The position numbers and the translations under genes are program-made. From Candidatus Sedimenticola sp. (ex Thyasira tokunagai) (GTDB lineage Bacteria > Pseudomonadota > Gammaproteobacteria > Chromatiales > Chromatiaceae): a stretch of DNA of 64,000 nt. The notes under the pieces were generated by a model. The model saw nothing but the letters and a program-made list of their open reading frames with translations, had not been told where the DNA came from and did no database searches. This document shows, one piece after another, positions 48,078 through 55,365 of this stretch. Location: assembly GCA_037318855.1 (NCBI GenBank), contig CP134874.1, forward strand, positions 3,534,598 through 3,598,597, given 5' to 3'. The stretch's first letter is position 1, and the number at the start of each line of letters is the position of its first letter.

Positions 48078-49049
48078 TCAAGTCAGTGTATCCTCATCCA
48101 TCCTGGTAGATGAGAGATAAAATTCATGGCAAAGATCTTTGATCTCATTATCGCCTCTGCATTTCATAGCAGCACGAGGATGCTGATTAAGGTGGCCGCT
48201 GATACCATAGATATCATTGAAACCCCACTCAATCTCACTCCTCAGAGGAACGAGATGTTCCTGAATCGCTTTATAAACAGGACGTACATCGAACTTTGGG
48301 TTTTTGAGGAAGTTCAATAGTAGTTCCAGGTTACAGTTGCCGGCGCCACGACCAATCCCATTGATAGTGGCATCAAGCATGTTTACGCCATCGATGATTG
48401 CCTGCTGGGTATTTGAAAAGGCTAACTGCTGGTTATTATGGGCGTGAAAACCCAACTCTTTGTTAGGTGCGTATTTCTTGTACAGGTTTAGGTAGTCGGT
48501 AACCTGCTCAGAATAGAAGGCACCATAGCTGTCCACCAGATAGAGATAATCTACCTCATCAACCTCATTAATCTGTGACAGCCCCTCGATCAGGTCAGTG
48601 CGGATGGATGCAGAGGGCGCCATGATATTGATTGTGGTGAGATAGCCCAGGTCCTTGGAGCGTTTGGCAAAATCGATTCCCTTATCGATATCCGCCACAT
48701 AACAGGCTGTACGAATCATGTCAGATGGTGCTTGGTCGGCGGGTTTCAAGGTAGAAAAATCGACTCGCCCAACATCAAACATCACTGCAATCAGAGGTCG
48801 CTGCTCACTCTCATGGGAGTCGATCACCCTCTTCAGGTCATCATCATCACAGAAATTCCACTTCCCGTATTTTTCACGCGTGTACTCATCACTTTCGGTT
48901 AGCTTCTTTCCCAGTTCAACCACATCCACACCTGAGTCACAGGCGGCGCGGTAAACTGCCTTCACAAAGTCGTCCTTAAACTGGTAGTTGTTGATCAACC
49001 CGCCATCTCTAATGGTGCAGTCCAGAACTTTGATCTCTTCGCGATACAT
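48078..49049 (-). CDS. DRE-TIM metallolyase / HMGL-like aldolase
   Basis: 323 residues. VLDCTIRDGGLINNYQFKDD is the DRE-TIM barrel start (metal Asp and the catalytic Arg). GFHAHNNQQLAFSNTQQAII holds the two histidine metal ligands, and MLDATINGIGRGAGNCNLEL is the third signature. This matches 4-hydroxy-2-oxovalerate-type aldolases and related acyl-transferring lyases, not isopropylmalate synthase (no regulatory domain). No dehydrogenase or other catabolic gene is nearby, so the substrate is open. It is more AT-rich than the housekeeping genes and stands alone. Confidence 0.8.
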   Translation of the reverse strand: MYREEIKVLDCTIRDGGLINNYQFKDDFVKAVYRAACDSGVDVVELGKKLTESDEYTREKYGKWNFCDDDDLKRVIDSHESEQRPLIAVMFDVGRVDFSTLKPADQAPSDMIRTACYVADIDKGIDFAKRSKDLGYLTTINIMAPSASIRTDLIEGLSQINEVDEVDYLYLVDSYGAFYSEQVTDYLNLYKKYAPNKELGFHAHNNQQLAFSNTQQAIIDGVNMLDATINGIGRGAGNCNLELLLNFLKNPKFDVRPVYKAIQEHLVPLRSEIEWGFNDIYGISGHLNQHPRAAMKCRGDNEIKDLCHEFYLSSTRMDEDTLT

Positions 49050-49410
49050 CTAACTAACCCCTGGCAACAGAAAAATAACGCAAAGTCTATCACAATCCAG
49101 CTGGGAACCCTTGATCAATTCGTCAATTCATATCTCGTATTCACAAGAGCAGTGGCAGTATGCTGAACGCACTCCCAAGAGTGCAAACCAGCACGGTTTT
49201 TCCTGCTTCCAGACTCTCTAAATCACTATCCACCTTACCCAGCACTTATCAAAAGCCTCTCAAAAAAGCTGGGGGTAGTGCTGGCTATTTGTTTCTCCAT
49301 ATCGAAGTTAATCAGTCGAAAAAAATCTATCTTTTGGCGCTGCTTATTGCGCCAAATTGGCATAAATATAATTCTTTATTAAAACAACAACGTACTACCT
49401 TCACCCGAAA

Positions 49411-49455
49411 TAAACATGTCAACCTGTCATGTTTATTGCTATTGATAGAGATAAA
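49411..49455. promoter_or_regulatory. Palindrome and FNR-like half-site upstream of the NrfD operon
   Basis: TAAACATG (49411) and CATGTTTA (49428) are perfect 8-bp inverted repeats 9 bases apart. They are followed at 49442 by TTGATAGAGATAAA, which matches one half of an FNR box (TTGAT-N4-ATCAA) and part of the other. The whole 49050-49603 gap is AT-rich and otherwise without gene, so this is probably the regulatory region of the plus-strand operon starting at 49604. Confidence 0.4.
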
Positions 49456-49603
49456 AAAACACTGGCAAAATTTAATATATTCCTTTATAAAACAAACTGA
49501 TGAATAAAATAAAAAAGTAGTGGTACAGCAATTGCTAGAATTCACCGGACATGATTTTGTTCACCCGGGTTGAGCACCACAACTTTTAGGAGAACTGATA
49601 AAA

Positions 49604-49717
49604 ATGCGGTTCTCCAACTTAGCAGCAAGACTCGAAAAAATTCAACAATCCAACCTGGGTCCGATGGGTGGACCTAGTACGTCAATAAGAACAGGACCAC
49701 CGATAAGGAGGGATTAG
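49604..49717 (+). CDS. 37-residue leader-like peptide
   Basis: ATG preceded by AGGAG ten bases upstream. It encodes 37 residues, basic and with a Gly/Pro/Ser-rich second half (NLGPMGGPSTSIRTGPP). Its last codons contain AAGGAGGG, the RBS of the next gene, whose ATG is three bases past this stop. It is too short to assign; it could be a coupling peptide, a tiny subunit or a metal-sensing leader. Confidence 0.45.
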   Translation: MRFSNLAARLEKIQQSNLGPMGGPSTSIRTGPPIRRD

Positions 49718-49720
49718 AGT

Positions 49721-50053
49721 ATGTTGAAGCGATCGATAGCGGCAATCCGGAGAAGCTTATTTTCTCGGCAAACCGACCAAGATCCACAAGCGTCGCAAGA
49801 CAACGATGTCTGTGCCACAAGACGGAGCTTTTTCAAGCGAGCTGCCGTTGGTGCGGTTTCTATTACAGGTACCGCAGGAGTTGCAAAGGCGGTCGTTGAT
49901 TCAATGCCACGCCCCAATCTGCAGGATAAGTATGCGACGGATGGTCTCGCCGGAGAAGAAGAGCTCAAGAATCGGGACTATGTACTGATGTCCGAGCAAG
50001 AGAAGACGGACATGGTGGAATCTTTCATTAGTAACCACTCTACACAGGCATGA
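49721..50053 (+). CDS. Small Tat-signal protein of a redox operon
   Basis: 110 residues. The Tat motif CATRRSFFKRAAVGAVSITG lies unusually far in (about residue 34), with a 30-residue N-terminal extension. The remaining 50 residues are hydrophilic (LAGEEELKNRDYVLMSEQEK). Small Tat proteins like this accompany formate-dehydrogenase-type molybdoenzyme and ferredoxin operons. No cofactor ligand is visible, so it may help folding or export of the ferredoxin subunit that follows 90 bases downstream. Confidence 0.65.
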   Translation: MLKRSIAAIRRSLFSRQTDQDPQASQDNDVCATRRSFFKRAAVGAVSITGTAGVAKAVVDSMPRPNLQDKYATDGLAGEEELKNRDYVLMSEQEKTDMVESFISNHSTQA

Positions 50054-50143
50054 CGGCCTCGAATAACATCCTGAGATTTATATCTCAAATTATCTTTCTA
50101 CCGTTCAGTTTCACTCGATTTCAGATCGATCTGGGGGTAACTC

Positions 50144-51175
50144 ATGTCTAAAGAAGACAACAAAGAGAATGGCGCTCAAAGCGTCTCCCGACGCGATTTT
50201 TTGCGTAAGGCGGGGACCTACAGTGCAGCATCACTCTCTGGGGCTGCCATGCTCCTGTCCAATCCAAAACCGGCTCAGGCGACGACAAACGTCGAATGGG
50301 CAGAGCATTTTCAGAAAAACTACCGTCTGATGACGGAAGAGGAGAAGCAGGAGGCGCTCGACCGACTTGAGAAACGCTACTCCGAGGAGTTCGGCAAAGA
50401 GGTCACAGTCGACGGCTCACCCGCAATGGACGGCGTCCTCTTCGGCTACGCACTCAATATCCAGAAATGTATTGGCTGCCGGCGCTGCGCAAAAGCGTGT
50501 GTTGCCGAAAACAATCAGTCCCGGGGTGATGAACAGCAGATTGAATGGATTCGAGTCCTTCGTCTGGAGAAAGGTCAGTTCTCTGCAGATGACAGGGACA
50601 ACGCCGGCTACCCGGGAGACTATGGCATTCAGGTAGGCGGCAATGCCTACAAGCCCGCAGGTGTGGTGCTGGAGGGTCAGCACTACTACGAAGCCGAGCA
50701 GGTGCCGGAGAAAGATGCTTTCTACATGCCCATGCAATGCATGCAGTGTGAAAAGCCCCCCTGCGTCAAGGTCTGCCCGGTACAAACCACCTATCGTGAT
50801 CCCGACGGTATCGTCGTTATCGATTACAACTGGTGTATCGGCTGTCGCATGTGCATTGGCGCCTGCCCCTACTGGGCACGCCGTTTCAACTGGGGTGAGC
50901 CGAGCCTTCCGGCCGAAGAGATGAACCCGGTGACACACTACCTGGGTAACCGGCCGCGCATGAAAGGTGTCGCTGAAAAGTGCACTTTCTGTGTGCAGCG
51001 CACTAGAAAGGGCCGCTGGACCGCCTGTGTTGAGGTCTGCCCGGTAGGCGCACGCAAACTTGGCAACCTGCTGGATCCGGAGAGTGACGTTCGCAAGGTA
51101 TTGGAGACGAAAAAAGTCTTCCGCCTGAGAGCCGATCTCAATACCTATCCCAAGTTTTTCTACTTCATGGACTAA
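50144..51175 (+). CDS. Tat-exported ferredoxin with four [4Fe-4S] clusters (DsrO/TtrB/HybA-like)
   Basis: 343 residues. The Tat signal is VSRRDFLRKAGTYSAASLSG, with cleavage near AQAT. Four cluster motifs follow: CIGCRRCAKACVAE (from residue 109), CMQCEKPPCVKVCPVQ, CIGCRMCIGACPYWARRFNW and CTFCVQRTRKGRWTACVEVC. This is the electron-transfer subunit that normally links an NrfD quinol-reactive membrane subunit to a periplasmic enzyme or cytochrome. The NrfD gene follows ten bases downstream. Confidence 0.9.
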   Translation: MSKEDNKENGAQSVSRRDFLRKAGTYSAASLSGAAMLLSNPKPAQATTNVEWAEHFQKNYRLMTEEEKQEALDRLEKRYSEEFGKEVTVDGSPAMDGVLFGYALNIQKCIGCRRCAKACVAENNQSRGDEQQIEWIRVLRLEKGQFSADDRDNAGYPGDYGIQVGGNAYKPAGVVLEGQHYYEAEQVPEKDAFYMPMQCMQCEKPPCVKVCPVQTTYRDPDGIVVIDYNWCIGCRMCIGACPYWARRFNWGEPSLPAEEMNPVTHYLGNRPRMKGVAEKCTFCVQRTRKGRWTACVEVCPVGARKLGNLLDPESDVRKVLETKKVFRLRADLNTYPKFFYFMD

Positions 51176-51185
51176 GGGGTATACC

Positions 51186-52415
51186 GTGAAACGTTTTCTC
51201 CAATTTGCAATAGATTTTATCCGTGCCGGTTTTACCGGGGGTCTTATGTTCTGGGCCTGGATGCTGTTCCTCTCCTTCTTCATCATGCTCTGGGGCTATG
51301 GTGAATTTGTCCAGATCCGCGACGGCATGATTGTCACCAACCTTACCGATCAGGTCAGCTGGGGACTCTATCTGGCCAACTTCGTCTTTATGGTGGGTGT
51401 CGCCGCAGCAGCGGTAACGGTGGTCTTTCCCGCCTATGTCTATAAACACCATGAGTTGCATAAGATAGTCGTTCTCGGCGAGATGCTGGCGATCGCAGCG
51501 GTGATCATGTGTCTCCTGTTTGTAACTGCCCATATGGGTAGGCCCGACAGAATTTGGCACATCATTCCGGTGATCGGCATCTACAACTGGCCCAACGCCA
51601 TGTTGACCTGGGACGTCCTCGTACTTACCGGCTATCTGATCCTCAACCTGGTTGGCGGCTTCTACTTTCTGTTCAAGAAGTATACAGACCAGCCACTGAA
51701 CAAGTCCTTCTATATACCGCTGATATTTATCGCCATCGTCTGGGCACTGAGTATCCACACGGTAACGGCATTCCTTATCAACACCATGCCGGCACGACCT
51801 ATGTGGCACCACTCAATAATGCCGATCAAGTTCATAACCACCGCCTTTGCGGCAGGTCCGTCACTGATCATCATCGTCTTTATGCTGGTACGCAAGTTCA
51901 CTCCGCTGAAGATTGCCGATGAGGCATTCCACATGCTCTCTCAGATTGTCACCTGGTGTCTTGGTATCGCTCTGTTCCTGGTTCTTTCAGAGATCGTCAC
52001 CGAACTCTACCCCAGCACTGAGCACACCGCGGGGCTGAAATACCTGATGTTTGGTCACAATGGACTCAATATGCTGGTTCCGTTCTTCTGGACTGCCATT
52101 GCTTTGATGGTCGGATCATTTATTCTGCTGCTGATTCCCAGGATTAGAAAAAACATGACGATCCTGCCTTTCCTCTGCGTTGGGGTCTTTGTCGGCATCT
52201 GGATCGATAAGGGAATGGGGCTGATGCTGCCGGGTGTGATCCCGACACCTATAGGTGAATTCGCCGAATACAGTCCATCCATGATTGAGATGATGATCAT
52301 CCTCGGCGTCTGGGCCATTGGTCTCTTTATCCTGACCGTGCTGATCAAAGGCGCAGTTGGGGTCTTACTGGGAGATGTCAGCTATGGAGGGAAGTCAGAT
52401 GCAGCGGCAACCTGA
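51186..52415 (+). CDS. NrfD/PsrC-family membrane quinone oxidoreductase subunit
   Basis: 409 residues, GTG start with AAGGGG RBS. About ten transmembrane helices, including the first at residues 12-36 (FTGGLMFWAWMLFLSFFIML) and the conserved WGLYLANFVFMVGVAAAAVT. Charged residues within helices (for example HELHKIVVLGEMLAI and HSIMPIKFI) suit a quinone site. NrfD proteins oxidise quinol or reduce quinone; with ferredoxin and multiheme cytochrome genes on either side this forms an electron-transfer module between the quinone pool and periplasmic c-type cytochromes. Confidence 0.92.
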   Translation: MKRFLQFAIDFIRAGFTGGLMFWAWMLFLSFFIMLWGYGEFVQIRDGMIVTNLTDQVSWGLYLANFVFMVGVAAAAVTVVFPAYVYKHHELHKIVVLGEMLAIAAVIMCLLFVTAHMGRPDRIWHIIPVIGIYNWPNAMLTWDVLVLTGYLILNLVGGFYFLFKKYTDQPLNKSFYIPLIFIAIVWALSIHTVTAFLINTMPARPMWHHSIMPIKFITTAFAAGPSLIIIVFMLVRKFTPLKIADEAFHMLSQIVTWCLGIALFLVLSEIVTELYPSTEHTAGLKYLMFGHNGLNMLVPFFWTAIALMVGSFILLLIPRIRKNMTILPFLCVGVFVGIWIDKGMGLMLPGVIPTPIGEFAEYSPSMIEMMIILGVWAIGLFILTVLIKGAVGVLLGDVSYGGKSDAAAT

Positions 52416-52491
52416 GCAGCACACTGACAAATCGATCCCGGCGCGTCCGAGAGGTCATGCCGACTCCACCGATTCTAGGAGACGAAAGAGA

Positions 52492-53286
52492 ATGATTAGC
52501 TACCGATTGTTTGGATCAGCCATAGGCCTCTGCCTGTTGGCGGCTGCATCCACAGCCCCTGTCTTCGGAGAAGCGACCCAGCAGGGTAAAGAGTGCTTCG
52601 AAAGCAGGGACGGAAGAAGCCAGGTTGTACAGCGGGAGATCGCCCCAGGCACTCCCAATGTCAAGTGCTCACCCACCACCAGCGGTGTTTTGTGGTGGGG
52701 CGACCCCTTCGACGGAACCATCCCGATGGGCGATATGGCGGTCGAAGCCGACTACACTCATGAAGAGGCAGTGGTCAAACCGCGCGAACCGCAGATCGAC
52801 AAGAACAAACTTCTGACCATCTGTGCCGTCGCCTGTCACAACGGTGAATATGTTCCTGTTCCAGAAAACAAAAATCCACGTCCGCTAAAGATGCACAAAG
52901 ACATTGTGCCGGATTCCATGGAGTTGAAACATGGAAAAGGGGCCATCTGGTGTCTGGACTGCCACCACCCGGACAACCGGACAAAACTGGTTGATAACTT
53001 TAACAATGAAGTCAGCTTCAACCAGCCGCAAAACCTCTGCGGAAAATGTCACGGACAGGTGCTTAGGCGTTGGCGCGAAGGCATTCACGGCAAACGCATC
53101 GGTATGTGGAACAAGGGTGGAAAGAAGCGTTGGTGGGTTTGCACCGAATGCCACAACCCCCACGATATACAGCAGGGCGACAGAACATCGGGCTTTGCTC
53201 AGCTACATCCGGAACCGGCGCCAAATTTGCCAAAAACCATGGCTAACGCTGACCATGAGCGCGTCAAGCACGGACCGGGTCACTAG
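52492..53286 (+). CDS. Exported tetraheme c-type cytochrome
   Basis: 264 residues from MISYRLFGSAIGLCLLAAAS, a good signal peptide behind an AGGAG-type RBS; the frame is open another 45 codons into the NrfD gene. Heme motifs are CAVACH at 111-116 (unusual CX3CH), CLDCH at 154, CGKCH at 183 and CTECH at 217, so three standard sites and one atypical one. Further histidines (HKDIVPDSMELKH, HGKRIGMW) can be axial ligands. It is the likely electron acceptor or donor of the ferredoxin/NrfD pair upstream. I do not recognise a named family; it differs from triheme DsrJ. Confidence 0.82.
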   Translation: MISYRLFGSAIGLCLLAAASTAPVFGEATQQGKECFESRDGRSQVVQREIAPGTPNVKCSPTTSGVLWWGDPFDGTIPMGDMAVEADYTHEEAVVKPREPQIDKNKLLTICAVACHNGEYVPVPENKNPRPLKMHKDIVPDSMELKHGKGAIWCLDCHHPDNRTKLVDNFNNEVSFNQPQNLCGKCHGQVLRRWREGIHGKRIGMWNKGGKKRWWVCTECHNPHDIQQGDRTSGFAQLHPEPAPNLPKTMANADHERVKHGPGH

Positions 53287-53331
53287 ATAGGCAATGCATA
53301 CCGGCACTACCATTGGCGGCAAATTCAATTG

Positions 53332-53360
53332 TCAGACCGACTGTCTCTACAGCCGGTCTG
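53332..53360 (+). terminator. Hairpin after the NrfD-cytochrome operon
   Basis: CAGACCG-A-CTGT and ACAG-C-CGGTCTG form a 12-bp stem with one mismatch and a CTCT loop, 46 bases past the cytochrome stop. No T-run follows, so termination would be weak or Rho-assisted. Confidence 0.5.
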
Positions 53361-53525
53361 GTGTTGATCTGTCCAGCCTGAAACAGCTGTTATGCGCTGC
53401 TAACTACAACGATTATGCGTAGAGGGCAGGGGTAACCGATATTATGATAGAAGCACCCCCTATGGTCGACCATGCCCTCTACGCCCCCTTTTCCCTCCAA
53501 CTTCACTATTTTGGGGATTAATACA

Positions 53526-54131
53526 ATGACGGCTAACAAGACACTGATTACGGCCCTCGGAATCATTACCGCTTCACTGATGGCCAACCCGGCACAGGCA
53601 CTCGATGCCGCTAGCCTTTACAAAGAGCGGACATGTATCGCCTGTCACGGCGCTGAAGGTCGAGTACCCGCCATGGATGAGTATCCAAAGATTGCCGGAC
53701 AAACCGCACCCTACATGCTGGCTCAGATGAAAGATATCAAAAACGGTTCGCGCGCCAGTTCCCACTCTGCTGCGATGAGAAACGTAATGCATATGACTAA
53801 CGATGAGGAGATGGCTATCCTTGTCGAGTGGCTATCCGGCCTGCCGGAAGGAGCTTCGGCGAGCGCTACCACAGAGGATGCCGCAGAGGATGGTGCACAA
53901 CTCTATCTGACAAAGGCGTGTGCGTCTTGTCATGGTGCTGACGGTCGCACGCCTTTAACTCCGGTCTTTCCAAAAGTTGCCGGTCAAAATGCCGGATATA
54001 TCTTCAACCAGTTGCGCGATACCAAAAATGGTAGCCGCAATAACGGACAGACTGGTGTTATGAAGGGCATTATTGCCAATGTCACTGAAGTGGAGATGCG
54101 GACTATTGCAAATTGGCTTTCCACACAGTAG
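53526..54131 (+). CDS. Diheme cytochrome c4-like protein
   Basis: 201 residues from MTANKTLITALGIITASLMA, with GGGGATT as RBS; an upstream in-frame ATG would remove the signal peptide from the terminus. Two class I cytochrome domains, each with a CXXCH (CIACHGAEGRVPAMDEYPKI and CASCHGADGRTPLTPVFPKV), AGQ, NGSR and a methionine (ALMRNVM-like and TGVMKGI). The repeats are typical of cytochrome c4, a periplasmic electron shuttle. It could connect the NrfD module with the Idr-type reductase downstream. An inverted repeat, GCGTAGAGGGCA at 53417 and TGCCCTCTACGC at 53473, lies upstream. Confidence 0.85.
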   Translation: MTANKTLITALGIITASLMANPAQALDAASLYKERTCIACHGAEGRVPAMDEYPKIAGQTAPYMLAQMKDIKNGSRASSHSAAMRNVMHMTNDEEMAILVEWLSGLPEGASASATTEDAAEDGAQLYLTKACASCHGADGRTPLTPVFPKVAGQNAGYIFNQLRDTKNGSRNNGQTGVMKGIIANVTEVEMRTIANWLSTQ

Positions 54132-54164
54132 ACGCCGACACTGTAAGCTAAAAAGCAGTAGCGT

Positions 54165-54617
54165 TTAATTTGGCCAGAGAGTATCCGTCAAGGAGACAAT
54201 CTGTTCATAGTAGGCATCACGATCCATGTCAAGAATACCGGAACCGAAGAGCTCGGCGTCGACTGCGGTGGCAAGATCGCCATAGTTGACCAATACAGAC
54301 TGGTAGAGAATCAGTGCGGGCAGTAAGTCTGCGCGATCCTCGAAGTACTGGTGTAATGAGATGACGTAACCATCGTCCGGTGTCTCCGATACCGCCTCTG
54401 TCTTGGCAAACAAACCCGGCTCGATGCCATCGGAAACGAATTCGATCCTGACCGGGTAACGAATACACCTTCTATCCTCAAGAATGCGTAGCACGGTAGG
54501 GTAGTCGATAACGGGACCATAAAGTGAGCGGATCTGGCTTGCCTTCTCGATCACATGTTTTGATACAGCACTGTGAATGACTTTACCGGGACGTTTTTTG
54601 ACCTTTTTATGTTCCAT
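54165..54617 (-). CDS. Conserved hypothetical protein
   Basis: 150 residues from MEHKKVKKRPGKVIHSAVSK; a start eight codons further upstream is also open. No signal or membrane segment. Basic N-terminus, then VIDYPTVLRILEDRRCIRYP and a region with FAKTEAVSETPDDGYVISLH. The C-terminal half is acidic (VDAELFGSGILDMDRDAYYE). I do not recognise the family. Convergent with the cytochrome c4-like gene. Confidence 0.55.
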   Translation of the reverse strand: MEHKKVKKRPGKVIHSAVSKHVIEKASQIRSLYGPVIDYPTVLRILEDRRCIRYPVRIEFVSDGIEPGLFAKTEAVSETPDDGYVISLHQYFEDRADLLPALILYQSVLVNYGDLATAVDAELFGSGILDMDRDAYYEQIVSLTDTLWPN

Positions 54618-54733
54618 AGATTTACCAAAATATTTTTGCAAACGGGCCTGCTATACAACAGTACGACAGCCCCTTTATAATAACCTAATTCACTGGACAA
54701 TCAGTTCCAAATCACGCTCAACCAAGGATACCC

Positions 54734-55111
54734 ATGCCAGAATATCAGCTTAAATTTACCGACGAAGCTGAAGAGGATGCATCACGCCAACGCACCCTCG
54801 ACGAGTTGAAAGCTTTCATCTCCACTATGGATGATCGTCCACTCGCTATTGTCACACTGGATGAGAAGCAGAGTATGCAGTGGGATGAAGAGGGTGATAT
54901 CGACTACCAAGATGAGTATGGGCGACAGATTGTTGATCAAGTTACTGACGGTACCACCGAGACACTTGTAATACGTAGCTACGAAGGCCTCCCTGTAGCC
55001 CTGGCGGCACTAAATGGAAATAATGGATGGCAAGGCCTGGGCATAGATAAACGGTTGCGCTTTGAGATCGCAACCATGATGCAATTTGACGAGACCGACC
55101 TATCCTCCTGA
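54734..55111 (+). CDS. Small acidic hypothetical protein
   Basis: 125 residues, very acidic, not recognised. Landmarks are YQLKFTDEAEEDASRQRTLD, RPLAIVTLDEKQSMQWDEEG and EGLPVALAALNGNNGWQGLG. No cysteine, signal or membrane segment. It is divergent from the previous gene and convergent with the large molybdoenzyme gene that ends at 55366; 190 bp of the gap beyond it contain only the terminator below. Confidence 0.5.
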   Translation: MPEYQLKFTDEAEEDASRQRTLDELKAFISTMDDRPLAIVTLDEKQSMQWDEEGDIDYQDEYGRQIVDQVTDGTTETLVIRSYEGLPVALAALNGNNGWQGLGIDKRLRFEIATMMQFDETDLSS

Positions 55112-55302
55112 CATGCGCCACTTCGCCCCTTACACACAGCAACCCACGCTCCACTGACCAGGACAGCCGAAGCTCTATTCCATTGGTTCGCTGTTTTCGG
55201 TTGGAGATTGATCAGGGGTAACCCCCGCTCCATCCAAGCCACCAAACCCGGAACGGCCCTCCTCCCTTCCGACATCACCTAACCCCTACAAAAAATACGC
55301 CT

Positions 55303-55337
55303 TAAATAAAAAAGGGGCGACCCGAAGGCCGCCCCTT
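55303..55337 (-). terminator. Intrinsic terminator of the idr-like operon
   Basis: On the minus strand, AGGGGCG-G-CCTTCGGG-T-CGCCCCT forms a strong stem with a TTCG-type loop followed by TTTTTTATTT. It lies about 30 bases past the stop of the molybdoenzyme gene. Confidence 0.85.
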
Positions 55338-55365
55338 AATCACCACTTAATGGTATGCGTCAGGA

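Noticed and set aside
49160..49507. 115-residue ORF in the AT-rich gap
   Set aside because: Low-complexity text, no RBS, no recognisable domain; chance ORF in AT-rich DNA that more likely holds regulatory sites.
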